Assembly (NCBI GenBank): GCA_012798115.1
Contig: JAAZNV010000009.1
Span: 74,156-114,224 of the forward strand
Reading direction: 5' to 3'
DNA from: a candidate division WWE3 bacterium
Lineage (GTDB): Bacteria > Patescibacteriota > WWE3 > UBA101185 > UBA10185
DNA length: 40,069 nucleotides
Shown: positions 9,323-19,073 of the stretch, in pieces
How positions within the stretch are numbered: the stretch's first letter is position 1
How the letters are laid out: every line of letters starts with the position of its first letter
Position numbers and translations under genes: made by a program
Notes under the pieces: generated by a model
The model's database searches: none
Told to the model about the DNA's origin: nothing
The model's input: only the letters and a program-made list of their open reading frames with translations

Positions 9323-10089
9323 TTTGTATTTTCTCCTTCTTGCTTAATTTTCGTTGATAAGTGTTTGGTAAATATAATACTAAGTGATAAAACAAGTATA
9401 GATACACATTGAGAAACGTTCAAGGAGTCAATCTTCCACGAGTAAACTCTCAGATACTCCAAGAAGAATCTGATTGTTGAGTAACACCCAAGGTATATGA
9501 AAAGAAATACTCCTAAAGGGATGATGTGCCTGTATTTTCTATAGAGTGTATAAAGCAGAAAAAACAAAATTATGCTGAGTATTGATTCATATAAAAATAG
9601 GGGATGAAATTTGGTGAAAGAAGCGTATTCTCTTGGTCTGTTGTAAATAGGTACATACAGTCCCCAAGGTAATGTAGTAGGAGTACCAAGTATCTCACTA
9701 TTAAAGTAGTTTCCCCACCTTCCAATAGCTTGTCCTAAAGGAAAGACCACGCTCATTAAATCTAGCCAATACAATGTACTTTCCTTGTTTTTTCTTAGGT
9801 AGACGACAGCACTTATGATTCCTCCAGCTATTGCTCCCCAAATTCCTAGACCTCCATGCCATATGGCCAGCACTTGTATAGGGTTTTGTGTGTAGTATGG
9901 AAGCATACTCAAAACATGATATACCCTTGCACCCGCTACGCCTCCGATTATTGTCCAAAATGATAATCCCCATAAAGTATCTTCATTTCCTTTGTATTTA
10001 GCTGAAGTTTCATTCTTTAGAAGGGTTTTGGCAATTGAAATACATAAGAGGATGGAAAATGATATTAATATTCCATAGGGTTTAATCAC
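9319..10089 (-). CDS. lgt: Prolipoprotein diacylglyceryl transferase
   Basis: Polytopic; VAGARVYHVL, HGGLGIWGAIAGG, GQAIGRWGNYFNSEILGTPTTLPWGLYV. Confidence 0.9.
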   Translation of the reverse strand: MIKPYGILISFSILLCISIAKTLLKNETSAKYKGNEDTLWGLSFWTIIGGVAGARVYHVLSMLPYYTQNPIQVLAIWHGGLGIWGAIAGGIISAVVYLRKNKESTLYWLDLMSVVFPLGQAIGRWGNYFNSEILGTPTTLPWGLYVPIYNRPREYASFTKFHPLFLYESILSIILFFLLYTLYRKYRHIIPLGVFLFIYLGCYSTIRFFLEYLRVYSWKIDSLNVSQCVSILVLSLSIIFTKHLSTKIKQEGENTK

Positions 10090-10634
10090 TATAAAATGCT
10101 TAAGTAAAGAATGAGTATAAGAACTAATACTACGATATATACAATTACTCCTTCTTTTTTAGGCCTACTTTTCATAGCCCAAAACCATTCATCAGTTTTA
10201 CCTTCAAAGTAGCACTCAATTAGCTTGTATATTGAACTAGCTAATATTGATAGTACAAAGGATTTAATAAAGAATGATGTGGAGGCGTAAATTGCAAATA
10301 TTGCTACAGCAACCATTATTATTTGGAATAAGGCACTATTTAAGGCTTTATCTTTTACTTCGTCTTTGTGTTGATTTATAAATTCCAAAAGATTTTTGTA
10401 ATCTTTGTATTTGATATATCCAAATACTGTTTTAGCAAACTCACTTTTTGGTTCGAGAATATATGCGTACATTAAATATTCACTATCAAGAATAAACGTC
10501 CCAAGAAGGCACCCTACTACAACTTCTATTATGTTAAAAGGCTGCCTGACCACTGCTGAAGCTAATATAGTTATTGCTAGAGTTGCTGATATTAAAAGAG
10601 GAATTTTGTAGTAAGTAAATGATTTCTTTATCAT
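10089..10634 (-). CDS. Hypothetical integral membrane protein
   Basis: Several hydrophobic segments; overlaps the lgt start by 1 nt in an operon-like run. Confidence 0.6.
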   Translation of the reverse strand: MIKKSFTYYKIPLLISATLAITILASAVVRQPFNIIEVVVGCLLGTFILDSEYLMYAYILEPKSEFAKTVFGYIKYKDYKNLLEFINQHKDEVKDKALNSALFQIIMVAVAIFAIYASTSFFIKSFVLSILASSIYKLIECYFEGKTDEWFWAMKSRPKKEGVIVYIVVLVLILILYLSIL

Positions 10635-10700
10635 TAGTTAAATAATACTATTCCAAAGAAAAAGTTCCAACATATTTACAGATTAATTTAAATGTTTAAT

Positions 10701-10988
10701 TTATCTAGATGGTTTCCTTGACTTTTCTCTTCGTTCTTTCTTAATTTGTCCTATTTTCCACATGAAGAGTCTTCCTTTCGTTTTGGCATTTCTAGACTCA
10801 AGAACTGATGCTCTGGCTTCCTCTAATATGCTCCTATCCTCATTTTTTGCTAATTTAATGTACAAGGATCTGTGCTTCTTATCACCAAGTTCTTCTGCAA
10901 GTCTATTCCCATAGGCTTGAAACTCATGAGAACATCTGTAGTCTCTGCTTAGCTTTTTTGATCTCAATATGTTTCCAATGTTTTCCAT
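10701..10988 (-). CDS. Small basic hypothetical protein
   Basis: 95-aa ORF in operon context, charged composition. Confidence 0.55.
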   Translation of the reverse strand: MENIGNILRSKKLSRDYRCSHEFQAYGNRLAEELGDKKHRSLYIKLAKNEDRSILEEARASVLESRNAKTKGRLFMWKIGQIKKERREKSRKPSR

Positions 10989-11009
10989 GTTAGTTAATTA
11001 TTTAACAAA

Positions 11010-12806
11010 TTACTTTTTTCTATCTACATACATCTTTTCTACTTCTTTTAATGTTGTAGCCTGAGTTGCCTTTTTATCTTCTCTAAATTTTAAAAGCCTT
11101 GGAAATCTTAGTGCGTATCCTGCTGTATGAGTAGGGGATATACTTATTTCATCTGCTCCTATCTCAACTACAAGAGATGGTTTGACAAACACGTTAGGTT
11201 TAAATGCTTTGTTCATTTCAACATTTGAAGGTTTATCTTTTATTTTTATGTTATCGCACATATTTTTCATCTTCACCCAATCTTCTTCTGTTAGTCCTGT
11301 TCCTATCTTTGATATTGTTTTAAAGGTTTCTTTCTTGTCATCGTAAATGCCAACTAAGAACCCTCCTATTCCAAATTTTGATCTAGCACCTTTGCCGTTG
11401 TAGTAACCAAGAACAACGCAATCTATGGAATCAGAAAGGAGATTTCTGTCAGCGGTTTTATACTTTACCCACGAATATGATCTAGCCCCAGCTTCGTAAG
11501 CTTTTTCTGCTGACTTTACAACAATGCCTTCAAGACCTAGTGATTTTGCCTTTTGGAAATATTCTTCCAACTCCTCAAATGTTTCTGTTTCAAGGTATTC
11601 ATCCACCTTTATCACTTCTCCAGGCAGAATGATTTTTGTTAATATTTGTCTTCTTTCTTTTAATGGTTTCTCAACTAAGGATTTTCCATTTAAGTAAAGT
11701 ATGTCAAAAACAAAGTATTTGAATGGTATATTTTTAGCTGCTTCAGCAATGTTGTACTTCCTCTTTCTTTGTATGGTTTCTTGAAAGGGAAGAAAGTTTC
11801 CTGTTTCTTTATTGTATCCAATTCCTTCTCCGTCAAGTATGACTGATCTTGCATTTATTTGCTTCTTAGCTGCTGCTATTATTTCAGGATATTGATGTGT
11901 GGTTTCCTCCAAGTTTCTTGTGTAACTTCTAATGAGGAAATCTTCCTTATTTCCTTTTTCTAGTTCAAAAAGATTTGATTGAGAGTCTTTGTTTTTTATC
12001 TTTTTATCTTTATCGAAATGAAGCTGTATCCTAGTTCCATCAAACTTAAACTCTGCCCACATATGTTTTATTCTTTCTGGTATTTCTTCCATTCCAGAGA
12101 CTCTTTGGCATTTCTGTGATAGTACTGGAACTCCAGTTTCCATGCTAATGTCTCTTATTCCTTCTATCCCTTTCCCCTTTATTTTCTTTGCTATGAAGCC
12201 AATATCTGGATGAATGTTGTACTTAGCCTCTATATTCTTTGCTAGTGATTTGTTTTTTAAGTAATTAGCAAGAGCTGCTATTATTGTTAATTCCGTGAAT
12301 CCCAGTCGCATTGTTCCAAGTATTATTCTAGTTACATGTTTTGCAGAAAGAGGTTCCATATCATTGAGTAGAGAAGATACTTTACTAGTTTTTAAGTCTT
12401 GAGATCCTGTTCCTTCTATTTGTGTGATTTCTAATAGTTTTGAATATACTTCCGATATAGTTAAGTCTTTTGCCTTTTTATTATTTCCTTTTAATTCATA
12501 AACTACAGTTCCTAAATCTCCTGATTTTTTATATAAAGTTTGTATCTTATTTTTTAGATTATTTTGTTTTATATTCTCTGGAGTAGAGAAGGTTTGCTCT
12601 AGTATTTTTATCATTAGTTTATCTGCTGTGTTGAATTTTATTCCTTCAAATGAAGCTTCTAAGTATCCAGATGCTAGATATATTGCTTTGTCTGTTTCTT
12701 CTGTAGATAAGTTAGATATCAAGTCAGTGAGGATATTAGTCATTTCTAATCTTTTGGTGGTTTCTTCTAATTTTTGAAGGTATTTGGCGAATAAAGAGAA
12801 CTTCAT
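11010..12806 (-). CDS. ATP-dependent DNA ligase (archaeal/LigB-type)
   Basis: Adenylation motif EFKFDGTRIQLH plus VILDGEGIGYN, FKYFVFDILYLNG, LEGIVVKSAEK, SYSWVKYKT; N-terminal DNA-binding-like domain. Confidence 0.92.
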   Translation of the reverse strand: MKFSLFAKYLQKLEETTKRLEMTNILTDLISNLSTEETDKAIYLASGYLEASFEGIKFNTADKLMIKILEQTFSTPENIKQNNLKNKIQTLYKKSGDLGTVVYELKGNNKKAKDLTISEVYSKLLEITQIEGTGSQDLKTSKVSSLLNDMEPLSAKHVTRIILGTMRLGFTELTIIAALANYLKNKSLAKNIEAKYNIHPDIGFIAKKIKGKGIEGIRDISMETGVPVLSQKCQRVSGMEEIPERIKHMWAEFKFDGTRIQLHFDKDKKIKNKDSQSNLFELEKGNKEDFLIRSYTRNLEETTHQYPEIIAAAKKQINARSVILDGEGIGYNKETGNFLPFQETIQRKRKYNIAEAAKNIPFKYFVFDILYLNGKSLVEKPLKERRQILTKIILPGEVIKVDEYLETETFEELEEYFQKAKSLGLEGIVVKSAEKAYEAGARSYSWVKYKTADRNLLSDSIDCVVLGYYNGKGARSKFGIGGFLVGIYDDKKETFKTISKIGTGLTEEDWVKMKNMCDNIKIKDKPSNVEMNKAFKPNVFVKPSLVVEIGADEISISPTHTAGYALRFPRLLKFREDKKATQATTLKEVEKMYVDRKK

Positions 12807-12855
12807 ATATTTGTATTATAGCTTATTTTAAAGGCGTTTTAAGTGTTTCTATAGG

Positions 12856-12884
12856 TTGGGCTAACATTTATATTCTGTTATAAT
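12856..12884 (+). promoter_or_regulatory. Predicted promoter: TTGGGC, 17 nt, TGT-TATAAT (extended -10)
   Basis: Near-consensus boxes upstream of the 12913 ORF, which has AAGGAGG before ATG. Confidence 0.6.
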
Positions 12885-12912
12885 ATCTCCAAATCCAGAG
12901 AAGGAGGAAGTA

Positions 12913-13266
12913 ATGTCCGAAAATGTTTTTGTTTATACACTTGTCTGTCCAACCGATCTTAAAGGTGGAAATCGTTGCCACAAGGTGGAGAGTTTTCCAG
13001 TTCCGCTTGAGCTGGGTCATGAAGTAAGCTTGGAAGTGGACTCGTCCTGTACCGGAAAGACGACCCTCTGTGTAGCTGATTATGTTGTTAAACGAATCGT
13101 ACATAGAGATAAGAATCTGGGGGTACCTTCTGATGAAGCTTCAGAAACGCTTGTGTTTATGAAAATGAAGAAAGATATGGTCAAAAAGCTTATAGCCACT
13201 GGTGCTAAAGATGACGCTAGAGTAACCCCCAAAGGATTTAAATTCAACATAGAGCCAAATGGCTAA
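12913..13266 (+). CDS. Hypothetical protein (no recognised family)
   Basis: ORF with strong promoter and Shine-Dalgarno; divergent from the neighbouring minus-strand run. Confidence 0.65.
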   Translation: MSENVFVYTLVCPTDLKGGNRCHKVESFPVPLELGHEVSLEVDSSCTGKTTLCVADYVVKRIVHRDKNLGVPSDEASETLVFMKMKKDMVKKLIATGAKDDARVTPKGFKFNIEPNG

Positions 13267-13326
13267 GGTACTGAACGAAAGTTAAAAGAATTAGGTTCTT
13301 GGTTAGATTATTGATCAGGAACCTAT

Positions 13327-14334
13327 TCATTTCATTTGATATCTAGAGGATTTAGTACTCCCTGTCTTTTGAATTATATCCATATCAAGGAGTGTCTTAA
13401 GATCCCTTAAAACTGTATCTTCGGATATGTCTGGGAACAACCTTGGAAAGTCTTTGTTCTGCATTATTCCATAGTCCTGAAGATACTCTACTATTCTTTC
13501 TTGTCTTGGAGTTAGTCTTATTCTTCCAGTAGCCTTTGCAATTTTTGTATCTTTTGCTAGTAGCTTTACATTGTGTGATGTTGTAGATACTTCTGATGCT
13601 AGTCCTTCAGAGAAATATTCTATAAATCTAGTAAAATCTAGTTCCTCTAAATCTAAGTGATTTATTTGTTCTTCATATTCTGCTTTTGTATTTTTAAAGT
13701 AGCCCTCTAAAGATATAAAATTTTTAAATCCATAACCTGATGTTTTTAAAACTATGTATGTGAGTAGATTAGAGGATATGTCGTTTAGTTCTTCAAATGG
13801 TTTAACTACTTCAAGATAACCTTTTATTATTGCTGATGTAACAATAGGATGAGTATCCTTTGCATCTAGGCTGTTATTCCAATCAAAAAGCTGTACTACA
13901 TGAGCTAATATTTCTTCTGGATTTGTTTTTCCAAGCATCTTGTTTATTCTGTATGATCCTTGCTTTATCCTTGGAATTATTCCTTCCGTTAGAGTTTTAT
14001 GAATATATTTTAGATCTACTTCTTCTATCTCATTATTCTTCGATATTTCATCTATTAAGAATACTGCTTTAGTAGTGTTAGATATCTCTTGATTCACTGG
14101 TTTAGTTATATTTTCTACTGATTCTTTAATCTTTTGCGTTTCAATATTTATTCCCATTATTTGAAGTGAACCATGAATTCTTCTTATTGAAGCTTCTTTC
14201 TTAAGTTGTGATTCCCAAGAGGGAAGTATTGTCGTATTTTCAATTATTGCTTTTCCATACTCTATAATTGCTATGTTTTTAAGTGTTTTTGATGTAATTG
14301 AGTACTCCGGTAAGAACATGATTAATTCTTGCAT
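13327..14334 (-). CDS. Fic-like domain protein with degenerate Fic motif plus C-terminal winged helix
   Basis: SIRRIHGSLQIMGI, then HPIVTSAIIKGYLEVVKPFEELNDISSNLLTYIVLKTSGYGF at the Fic core position; C-terminal LTPRQERIVEYLQDYG...SEDTVLRDLKTLLDMDIIQKTGS wHTH. Confidence 0.7.
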   Translation of the reverse strand: MQELIMFLPEYSITSKTLKNIAIIEYGKAIIENTTILPSWESQLKKEASIRRIHGSLQIMGINIETQKIKESVENITKPVNQEISNTTKAVFLIDEISKNNEIEEVDLKYIHKTLTEGIIPRIKQGSYRINKMLGKTNPEEILAHVVQLFDWNNSLDAKDTHPIVTSAIIKGYLEVVKPFEELNDISSNLLTYIVLKTSGYGFKNFISLEGYFKNTKAEYEEQINHLDLEELDFTRFIEYFSEGLASEVSTTSHNVKLLAKDTKIAKATGRIRLTPRQERIVEYLQDYGIMQNKDFPRLFPDISEDTVLRDLKTLLDMDIIQKTGSTKSSRYQMK

Positions 14335-14409
14335 ATTTACCGCAGAAAAGTAAATAAGAAACTTAGATTTGTTATAATGCTTTAAAATTAAGTAAAAGGA
14401 GAGTAAATA

Positions 14410-14718
14410 ATGTCTACTAGTAATGGATTTGTTTTACATGGTTTTCGGAATAAGGGAAGCAGTCTTGTGATATGGCTTGTCGATTTTTCTGAGAGGGCAT
14501 TGAAGAACGCAAAAGTTCAATTAGTGTGTCATGGTAGAGTTTTAGAAACAAAGTCTGTAACTGTAAACTATGCTGAAGTAGGAGAACTTTATGAGCCTCC
14601 AGAAGTCTTTAATATTGGATCTGTGAAATTTCTCCTTTCTAAGGAAATAAAAGATAATCCTGATGCTAGTATAGTTGTCCTAATTGGAGAAAAGAAACTA
14701 GATCCAGTAAAAATCTAA
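14410..14718 (+). CDS. Hypothetical protein (no recognised family)
   Basis: ORF preceded by extended -10 (TGTTATAAT, 14370-14378) and AAAGGAGA before ATG; followed by a terminator. Confidence 0.6.
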   Translation: MSTSNGFVLHGFRNKGSSLVIWLVDFSERALKNAKVQLVCHGRVLETKSVTVNYAEVGELYEPPEVFNIGSVKFLLSKEIKDNPDASIVVLIGEKKLDPVKI

Positions 14719-14730
14719 GTCTGTGCTTTT

Positions 14731-14768
14731 AAATAACCTTTGAATTACTATCCGTTCAAAGGTTATTT
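14731..14768. terminator. Bidirectional intrinsic terminator between convergent genes
   Basis: Perfect 14-bp inverted repeat AAATAACCTTTGAA / TTCAAAGGTTATTT with a 10-nt loop; T-rich on both flanks. Confidence 0.8.
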
Positions 14769-15838
14769 TATTTCCCTATGGGTAGAAGAATAACCCTTAA
14801 TGCTTTATCCTTAATAAATTCCGGACTAGCTGTACTTGTAATTGTAGTTTGTTGATCTTCTATAGTGCTCATTACTGCTTCCTGATGTTTGGCGTCCAGC
14901 TCCGAAAATATATCATCTAGTAAAAGAACAGGTCTTTCTTTTTTTATCTTTTCTATATATTCAATCTCAGAAAGTTTAAGAGCTAAAACACATGTTCTTT
15001 GTTCTCCTCTTGATCCAAATTCCGAAACATTATGATCGTTAAAATAAATATCAAAGTCATCTCTATGAGGGCCTACTAATGTTGTCATAGCAGCAACTTC
15101 TTGCTTTTTGTATTCTTCTAACCTTTCTTCGCTTACCTCATTTTTCTTATATATTACTTCGGTTTTTGTACCTTCGTTGCTTAATCTTTTACCATTTTCA
15201 CTAATGTGTGGCTTTATACTTTTAAACATTTTCTCTCTTTTCTCTTGAATGGTAATTCCATTAACTAAAATCTGCTTCGTGTAAAAATCTATTTGATCGT
15301 ATCCCCCTTGACCGGAGTTAATAAGTTCTAATATTTTATTTCTTTGCTTAACAGCTCTTGTGTAATTTGTTAAAGCTCTTTCATATTCAATATCAACTTG
15401 TGAAATAACATCGTCCATATATTTTCTTCTTTCAGATGGAGATCCAGTAATAAGTTGAATGTCTTCTGGAGAAAAGAGAACTGAATTAAATATCCCTGTA
15501 AAGTATTGAATACTCTTTGCAACTTTATTTATTTTTACCTTTTTTGTAGATATGTTCTCAAACTTTTCATTTCTTATTACTTGTAGTTCCATGTCAAACT
15601 TTTCTTCTTTGGTTTCTATTTTGGCATTAATAATACAGAATAGCTTGTTATATTGTATTAGATCCTTGTCATACCTTGACCTATCTGATCTACCTGTTGA
15701 AAGTATGTGAATTGCTTCCAATATGTTTGATTTACCCGATCCATTAGGCCCAGATATTAAAGTTAGTTTTTCATCAAAATCTATTTCTATATTTGAATGA
15801 TTTCTATAGTTTGTAAGCTTAAGATTATTTATTTTCAT
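14768..15838 (-). CDS. recF: DNA replication and repair protein RecF
   Basis: MKINNLKLTNYRNHSNIEIDF, Walker A GPNGSGKSNILEAIHILSTGRS, C-terminal RPVLLLDDIFSELD. Confidence 0.9.
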   Translation of the reverse strand: MKINNLKLTNYRNHSNIEIDFDEKLTLISGPNGSGKSNILEAIHILSTGRSDRSRYDKDLIQYNKLFCIINAKIETKEEKFDMELQVIRNEKFENISTKKVKINKVAKSIQYFTGIFNSVLFSPEDIQLITGSPSERRKYMDDVISQVDIEYERALTNYTRAVKQRNKILELINSGQGGYDQIDFYTKQILVNGITIQEKREKMFKSIKPHISENGKRLSNEGTKTEVIYKKNEVSEERLEEYKKQEVAAMTTLVGPHRDDFDIYFNDHNVSEFGSRGEQRTCVLALKLSEIEYIEKIKKERPVLLLDDIFSELDAKHQEAVMSTIEDQQTTITSTASPEFIKDKALRVILLPIGK

Positions 15839-15910
15839 TCTTATTTTTGTTAGTTTTACTTAATTGACTTTCTAGTACTTAAAATTAATTCAAGATTCTA
15901 ATTAACTAGG

Positions 15911-16798
15911 TTAAAATAATTTCTTTTGATTTTTATTTTCTTCCTTAGTTAATTTTTTGTCTTTAAAGTTTTTATATAATTGGCAAGTAGGGCAGTAATA
16001 TGTTCCTCTTCCATTTATTTTTATAAATTCAACCTTGGAATTACACATAGGACATTTCTGCTTGAGATAAATTTTAAAATGATTTTGTTGATGACCTTCT
16101 TTCCCAAAGATATCTACATACATTTTATCCGGGAGAGTAGATCCTCTATTTTTAATTCCTTCTCTTAAAACTTGTCTAATAGATTTAAGAAGTTTGGTTG
16201 CATATTCCAGTGTTATGTCTTGAGTGGAAGTTTTTGGATGTATTCTTGAAAGGAATAGGGAATCAGTTGCGTAAATATTTCCAACTCCAGATATAATTTT
16301 TTGATCCAGAAGAACATTTTTAATATTTGTTTTCTTGGATTTGATTTGCTCTAAGAATTTTTCTGGGGTTATTTTTTCTTCCAATGGATCTAACCCATAT
16401 TTATTAGCTAAAGTAGATACCCCTTGCTTGTTTAGCACTAATACTTTTCCAAATTGTCTCATATCTGCAAATTTTAAGTGTAAGATTTTATCGTTTCTTT
16501 CCAGTTCAAGTACAATTTTTACCCAGTTATCGTCTTTATGGCTTGATTCCCGTAGGAGAATTCTTCCTGTCATTGCTAAATGAAATACAATATATGTATC
16601 TTTTGAGAGTTTTATTACTATGTTTTTAGCAATATTTTCTACATCTAATATTTTTAATCCTATGGTATTCTTAAGTTTTGTGTTTATTGGAGATGGAAGC
16701 TTGTAGTACTTGAATACTTGGATATTTTTTATCTTATATCCTATGATATTTTTCTTTAAGTCTTGTGAAATTGTATATACTTCAGGAAACTCAGGCAT
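15911..16798 (-). CDS. mutM: Formamidopyrimidine-DNA glycosylase
   Basis: MPEFPEV N-terminus, ISGVGNIYATDSLFLSRIHP, zinc finger CPMC...YYCPTC. Confidence 0.92.
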   Translation of the reverse strand: MPEFPEVYTISQDLKKNIIGYKIKNIQVFKYYKLPSPINTKLKNTIGLKILDVENIAKNIVIKLSKDTYIVFHLAMTGRILLRESSHKDDNWVKIVLELERNDKILHLKFADMRQFGKVLVLNKQGVSTLANKYGLDPLEEKITPEKFLEQIKSKKTNIKNVLLDQKIISGVGNIYATDSLFLSRIHPKTSTQDITLEYATKLLKSIRQVLREGIKNRGSTLPDKMYVDIFGKEGHQQNHFKIYLKQKCPMCNSKVEFIKINGRGTYYCPTCQLYKNFKDKKLTKEENKNQKKLF

Positions 16799-17915
16799 TC
16801 TTTTGATGTTCTTCCCATTTTTCTCTTACAAAATTTTCAAATTCATTTGAGAATCTTTCTCTGGAAAATCTTTGAGCATGTTCTTTTATTTTTTCATGAT
16901 TAAATTGCCTGTTTTTTATAGCCTTATCAAACTCTATTAGTTTTTGAGATAAGCATTCCACTGTTTCTTCTTCAAAGAACATCCCATCCTCACCTTCAAC
17001 TATTGTTTCTAAATGGCCCCCGGATCTATGAGCAAGCACTGGTTTTCCATGAGCCATTGCTTCTACTGGTACTATTCCAAAATCTTCTTCCACAACTGGG
17101 TTTATTAATCCTACCGAGTTCTCAAGTATCTGATGCTTTTCTTCATCGGATGCTCTACCTTTAAATATGATATTTTCTTTTGCCTTTGCTTTTAACTTGG
17201 ATTCTTCTTTTCCAGTACCTACAATAACGAGAGGAAACCTTATCTCATTGAATGTGTCTATTAGCAAATCAAAATTTTTGTATCTTGATAATCTTCCTAC
17301 AGCCACAAAGTATGGTGTTACAGCTTTTTTAAGATCACTTCCGCTTTTAACATTAACATCTACTGGAGGGTAGATTATCTTTGAGTCTCTTCCGTAGAAC
17401 TTTTTTATTCTTTTCCTTGTGTTTTCTGAATTAGTTAAAATATAGTCTGGCCTTTGAGCTGCTACGTAATCCCAAATTCTTAGAGCGTTTGACAAGTAGC
17501 TATACATTGGTTTAAGAGTAGGCTTCTCCCATTTTGTAGTTTCTTGAGAATATTTATATAAAAATCGGGGCGGAGTATGAATATATGTAATGTGAAGTTG
17601 TTCTGGTTTTGTGATTATTCCTTTGTTCCATGTATTACCATCTGATACTACTATGTCATACTTTCTATAATCAAAACTTTCAAATATTGTTGGCATTTTG
17701 AATAAGAAAAACAGTTTAGACGATAAACCATTAAACAGCCCTTTTGGATAGATTATTTCTCTTGATTTTATGAACTCTGTCATGTACTTGGGGTTATATT
17801 TAGCTGTATAAACAGGGGAATTAGGAAATATTTTTGCTATTTCCTCAAATGTCTTTTCTGCTCCTCCATATTGTTCTAAAAACTCATGTGCAAGAGCTAC
17901 TTTTGGTTGTTTCAT
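16791..17915 (-). CDS. Glycosyltransferase family 1-like (GT4)
   Basis: LAHEFLEQYGGAEKTFEEI, YFVAVGRLSRYKNFDLLIDTF, VEEDFGIVPVEAMAHGKPVLAHRSGGHLETI. Confidence 0.9.
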   Translation of the reverse strand: MKQPKVALAHEFLEQYGGAEKTFEEIAKIFPNSPVYTAKYNPKYMTEFIKSREIIYPKGLFNGLSSKLFFLFKMPTIFESFDYRKYDIVVSDGNTWNKGIITKPEQLHITYIHTPPRFLYKYSQETTKWEKPTLKPMYSYLSNALRIWDYVAAQRPDYILTNSENTRKRIKKFYGRDSKIIYPPVDVNVKSGSDLKKAVTPYFVAVGRLSRYKNFDLLIDTFNEIRFPLVIVGTGKEESKLKAKAKENIIFKGRASDEEKHQILENSVGLINPVVEEDFGIVPVEAMAHGKPVLAHRSGGHLETIVEGEDGMFFEEETVECLSQKLIEFDKAIKNRQFNHEKIKEHAQRFSRERFSNEFENFVREKWEEHQKNA

Positions 17916-18033
17916 AAATGTATTATACCGTATCTACAAGCACTTTTTCTTCTCTTTAGCATCTTCCTATTACCTTCGGTATATTTATATGTAAACCATT
18001 GACACGTAAACCAAATTATGAGTTCATTTACGT

Positions 18034-18543
18034 ATGAGGAAGAGTTCTTTTCTACCTTTAGCTTTAATAGTTTGCACCTTTTTAATGCTTCCTGTAGCAT
18101 TTTGGTTTTTTAATTCTAAAACTAATGAGGGTATTGTTAGAGGAGTTGAAACTAAGTCCAATTTAAATGGTGTGGTAGTAAAGATAAGTTCTAGGTATGG
18201 AACTTGGGAAATGTCTAAATACCTGTGTAAGTCAAAAGAAGAGTGTTTATTTTCTGTTTCATCTGGGAAAAGTTTGGATAAAGTTGGTGGCGGGGTAGTG
18301 GAAAACCAAGATATAGAAATTTCATATGATCAAGCTTGGAAAGATTATTCATTTTTGAAGGTGTTTGTTAAGCCTGCATGGGGATCTCAAGCAGGACAAT
18401 TTAATGCTTCTATAATTAAAAACTCTTCTCAAATGAGTATTGAAAGTGTTTCTGTTGATAATTATGAGTACAATATTGTAATTATTCCTTTGGAAGATTT
18501 AAAGAATCATCTTGAAGGTGTAATTAGATTTTCTAGTTTTTAA
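18034..18543 (+). CDS. Hypothetical exported/membrane-anchored protein
   Basis: N-terminal hydrophobic segment PLALIVCTFLMLPVAFWFF. Confidence 0.6.
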   Translation: MRKSSFLPLALIVCTFLMLPVAFWFFNSKTNEGIVRGVETKSNLNGVVVKISSRYGTWEMSKYLCKSKEECLFSVSSGKSLDKVGGGVVENQDIEISYDQAWKDYSFLKVFVKPAWGSQAGQFNASIIKNSSQMSIESVSVDNYEYNIVIIPLEDLKNHLEGVIRFSSF

Positions 18544-18590
18544 TTTTCCTTCCTCTTTTATTTTTTCCTTCAGTGATCTAGTATTTGCAT

Positions 18591-19073
18591 ATGCAGGTTA
18601 TTGCTAGAGATTCTAGATTATGGAACTATATCACACCTGAGATAAGGGATCTTATTGAAGATGGAGAAATAATTCTTAATTTTGTGCACGACAATAAACA
18701 CAGAGCAGAGATTTCTGATTTTTCTTTTATTGTGTTTCCCTTTGCAAAGGCTTATGAAGGATTTTTGAAAAGATTCTTTTTAGACTCTGGACTAATCACT
18801 GAAGATGAATACTTTGGGGATGAAATACGAATAGGGAGGTTATTAAATCCCAACTATGAAGATAACTCTAGTGTATATAAAAGGATTTGTAATAAACCAG
18901 GTGCAGGTAGAAATGTACCAGAAAGGTTATGGGGTGCATGGAAAAAAGGGAGAAACTTAGTGTTTCACTACTTTCCTAACAACTTTAGAAAGTTAAGTTA
19001 CGATGAGTCTTTAGATATCATAAATGATCTTATTAACGCTATGGCAGAAGTAGTGTCTGGTTGTATAAGTTAA
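18591..19073 (+). CDS. Small HEPN-like protein (possible RNase toxin fold)
   Basis: C-terminal helix with Rx4H motif (KKGRNLVFHYFP); all-helical composition; ATG at 18585 or 18591. Confidence 0.45.
   Translation: MQVIARDSRLWNYITPEIRDLIEDGEIILNFVHDNKHRAEISDFSFIVFPFAKAYEGFLKRFFLDSGLITEDEYFGDEIRIGRLLNPNYEDNSSVYKRICNKPGAGRNVPERLWGAWKKGRNLVFHYFPNNFRKLSYDESLDIINDLINAMAEVVSGCIS

Noticed and set aside
12868-13104. 78-aa minus-strand ORF
   Set aside because: Antisense to the 12913 gene, which has its own promoter and SD
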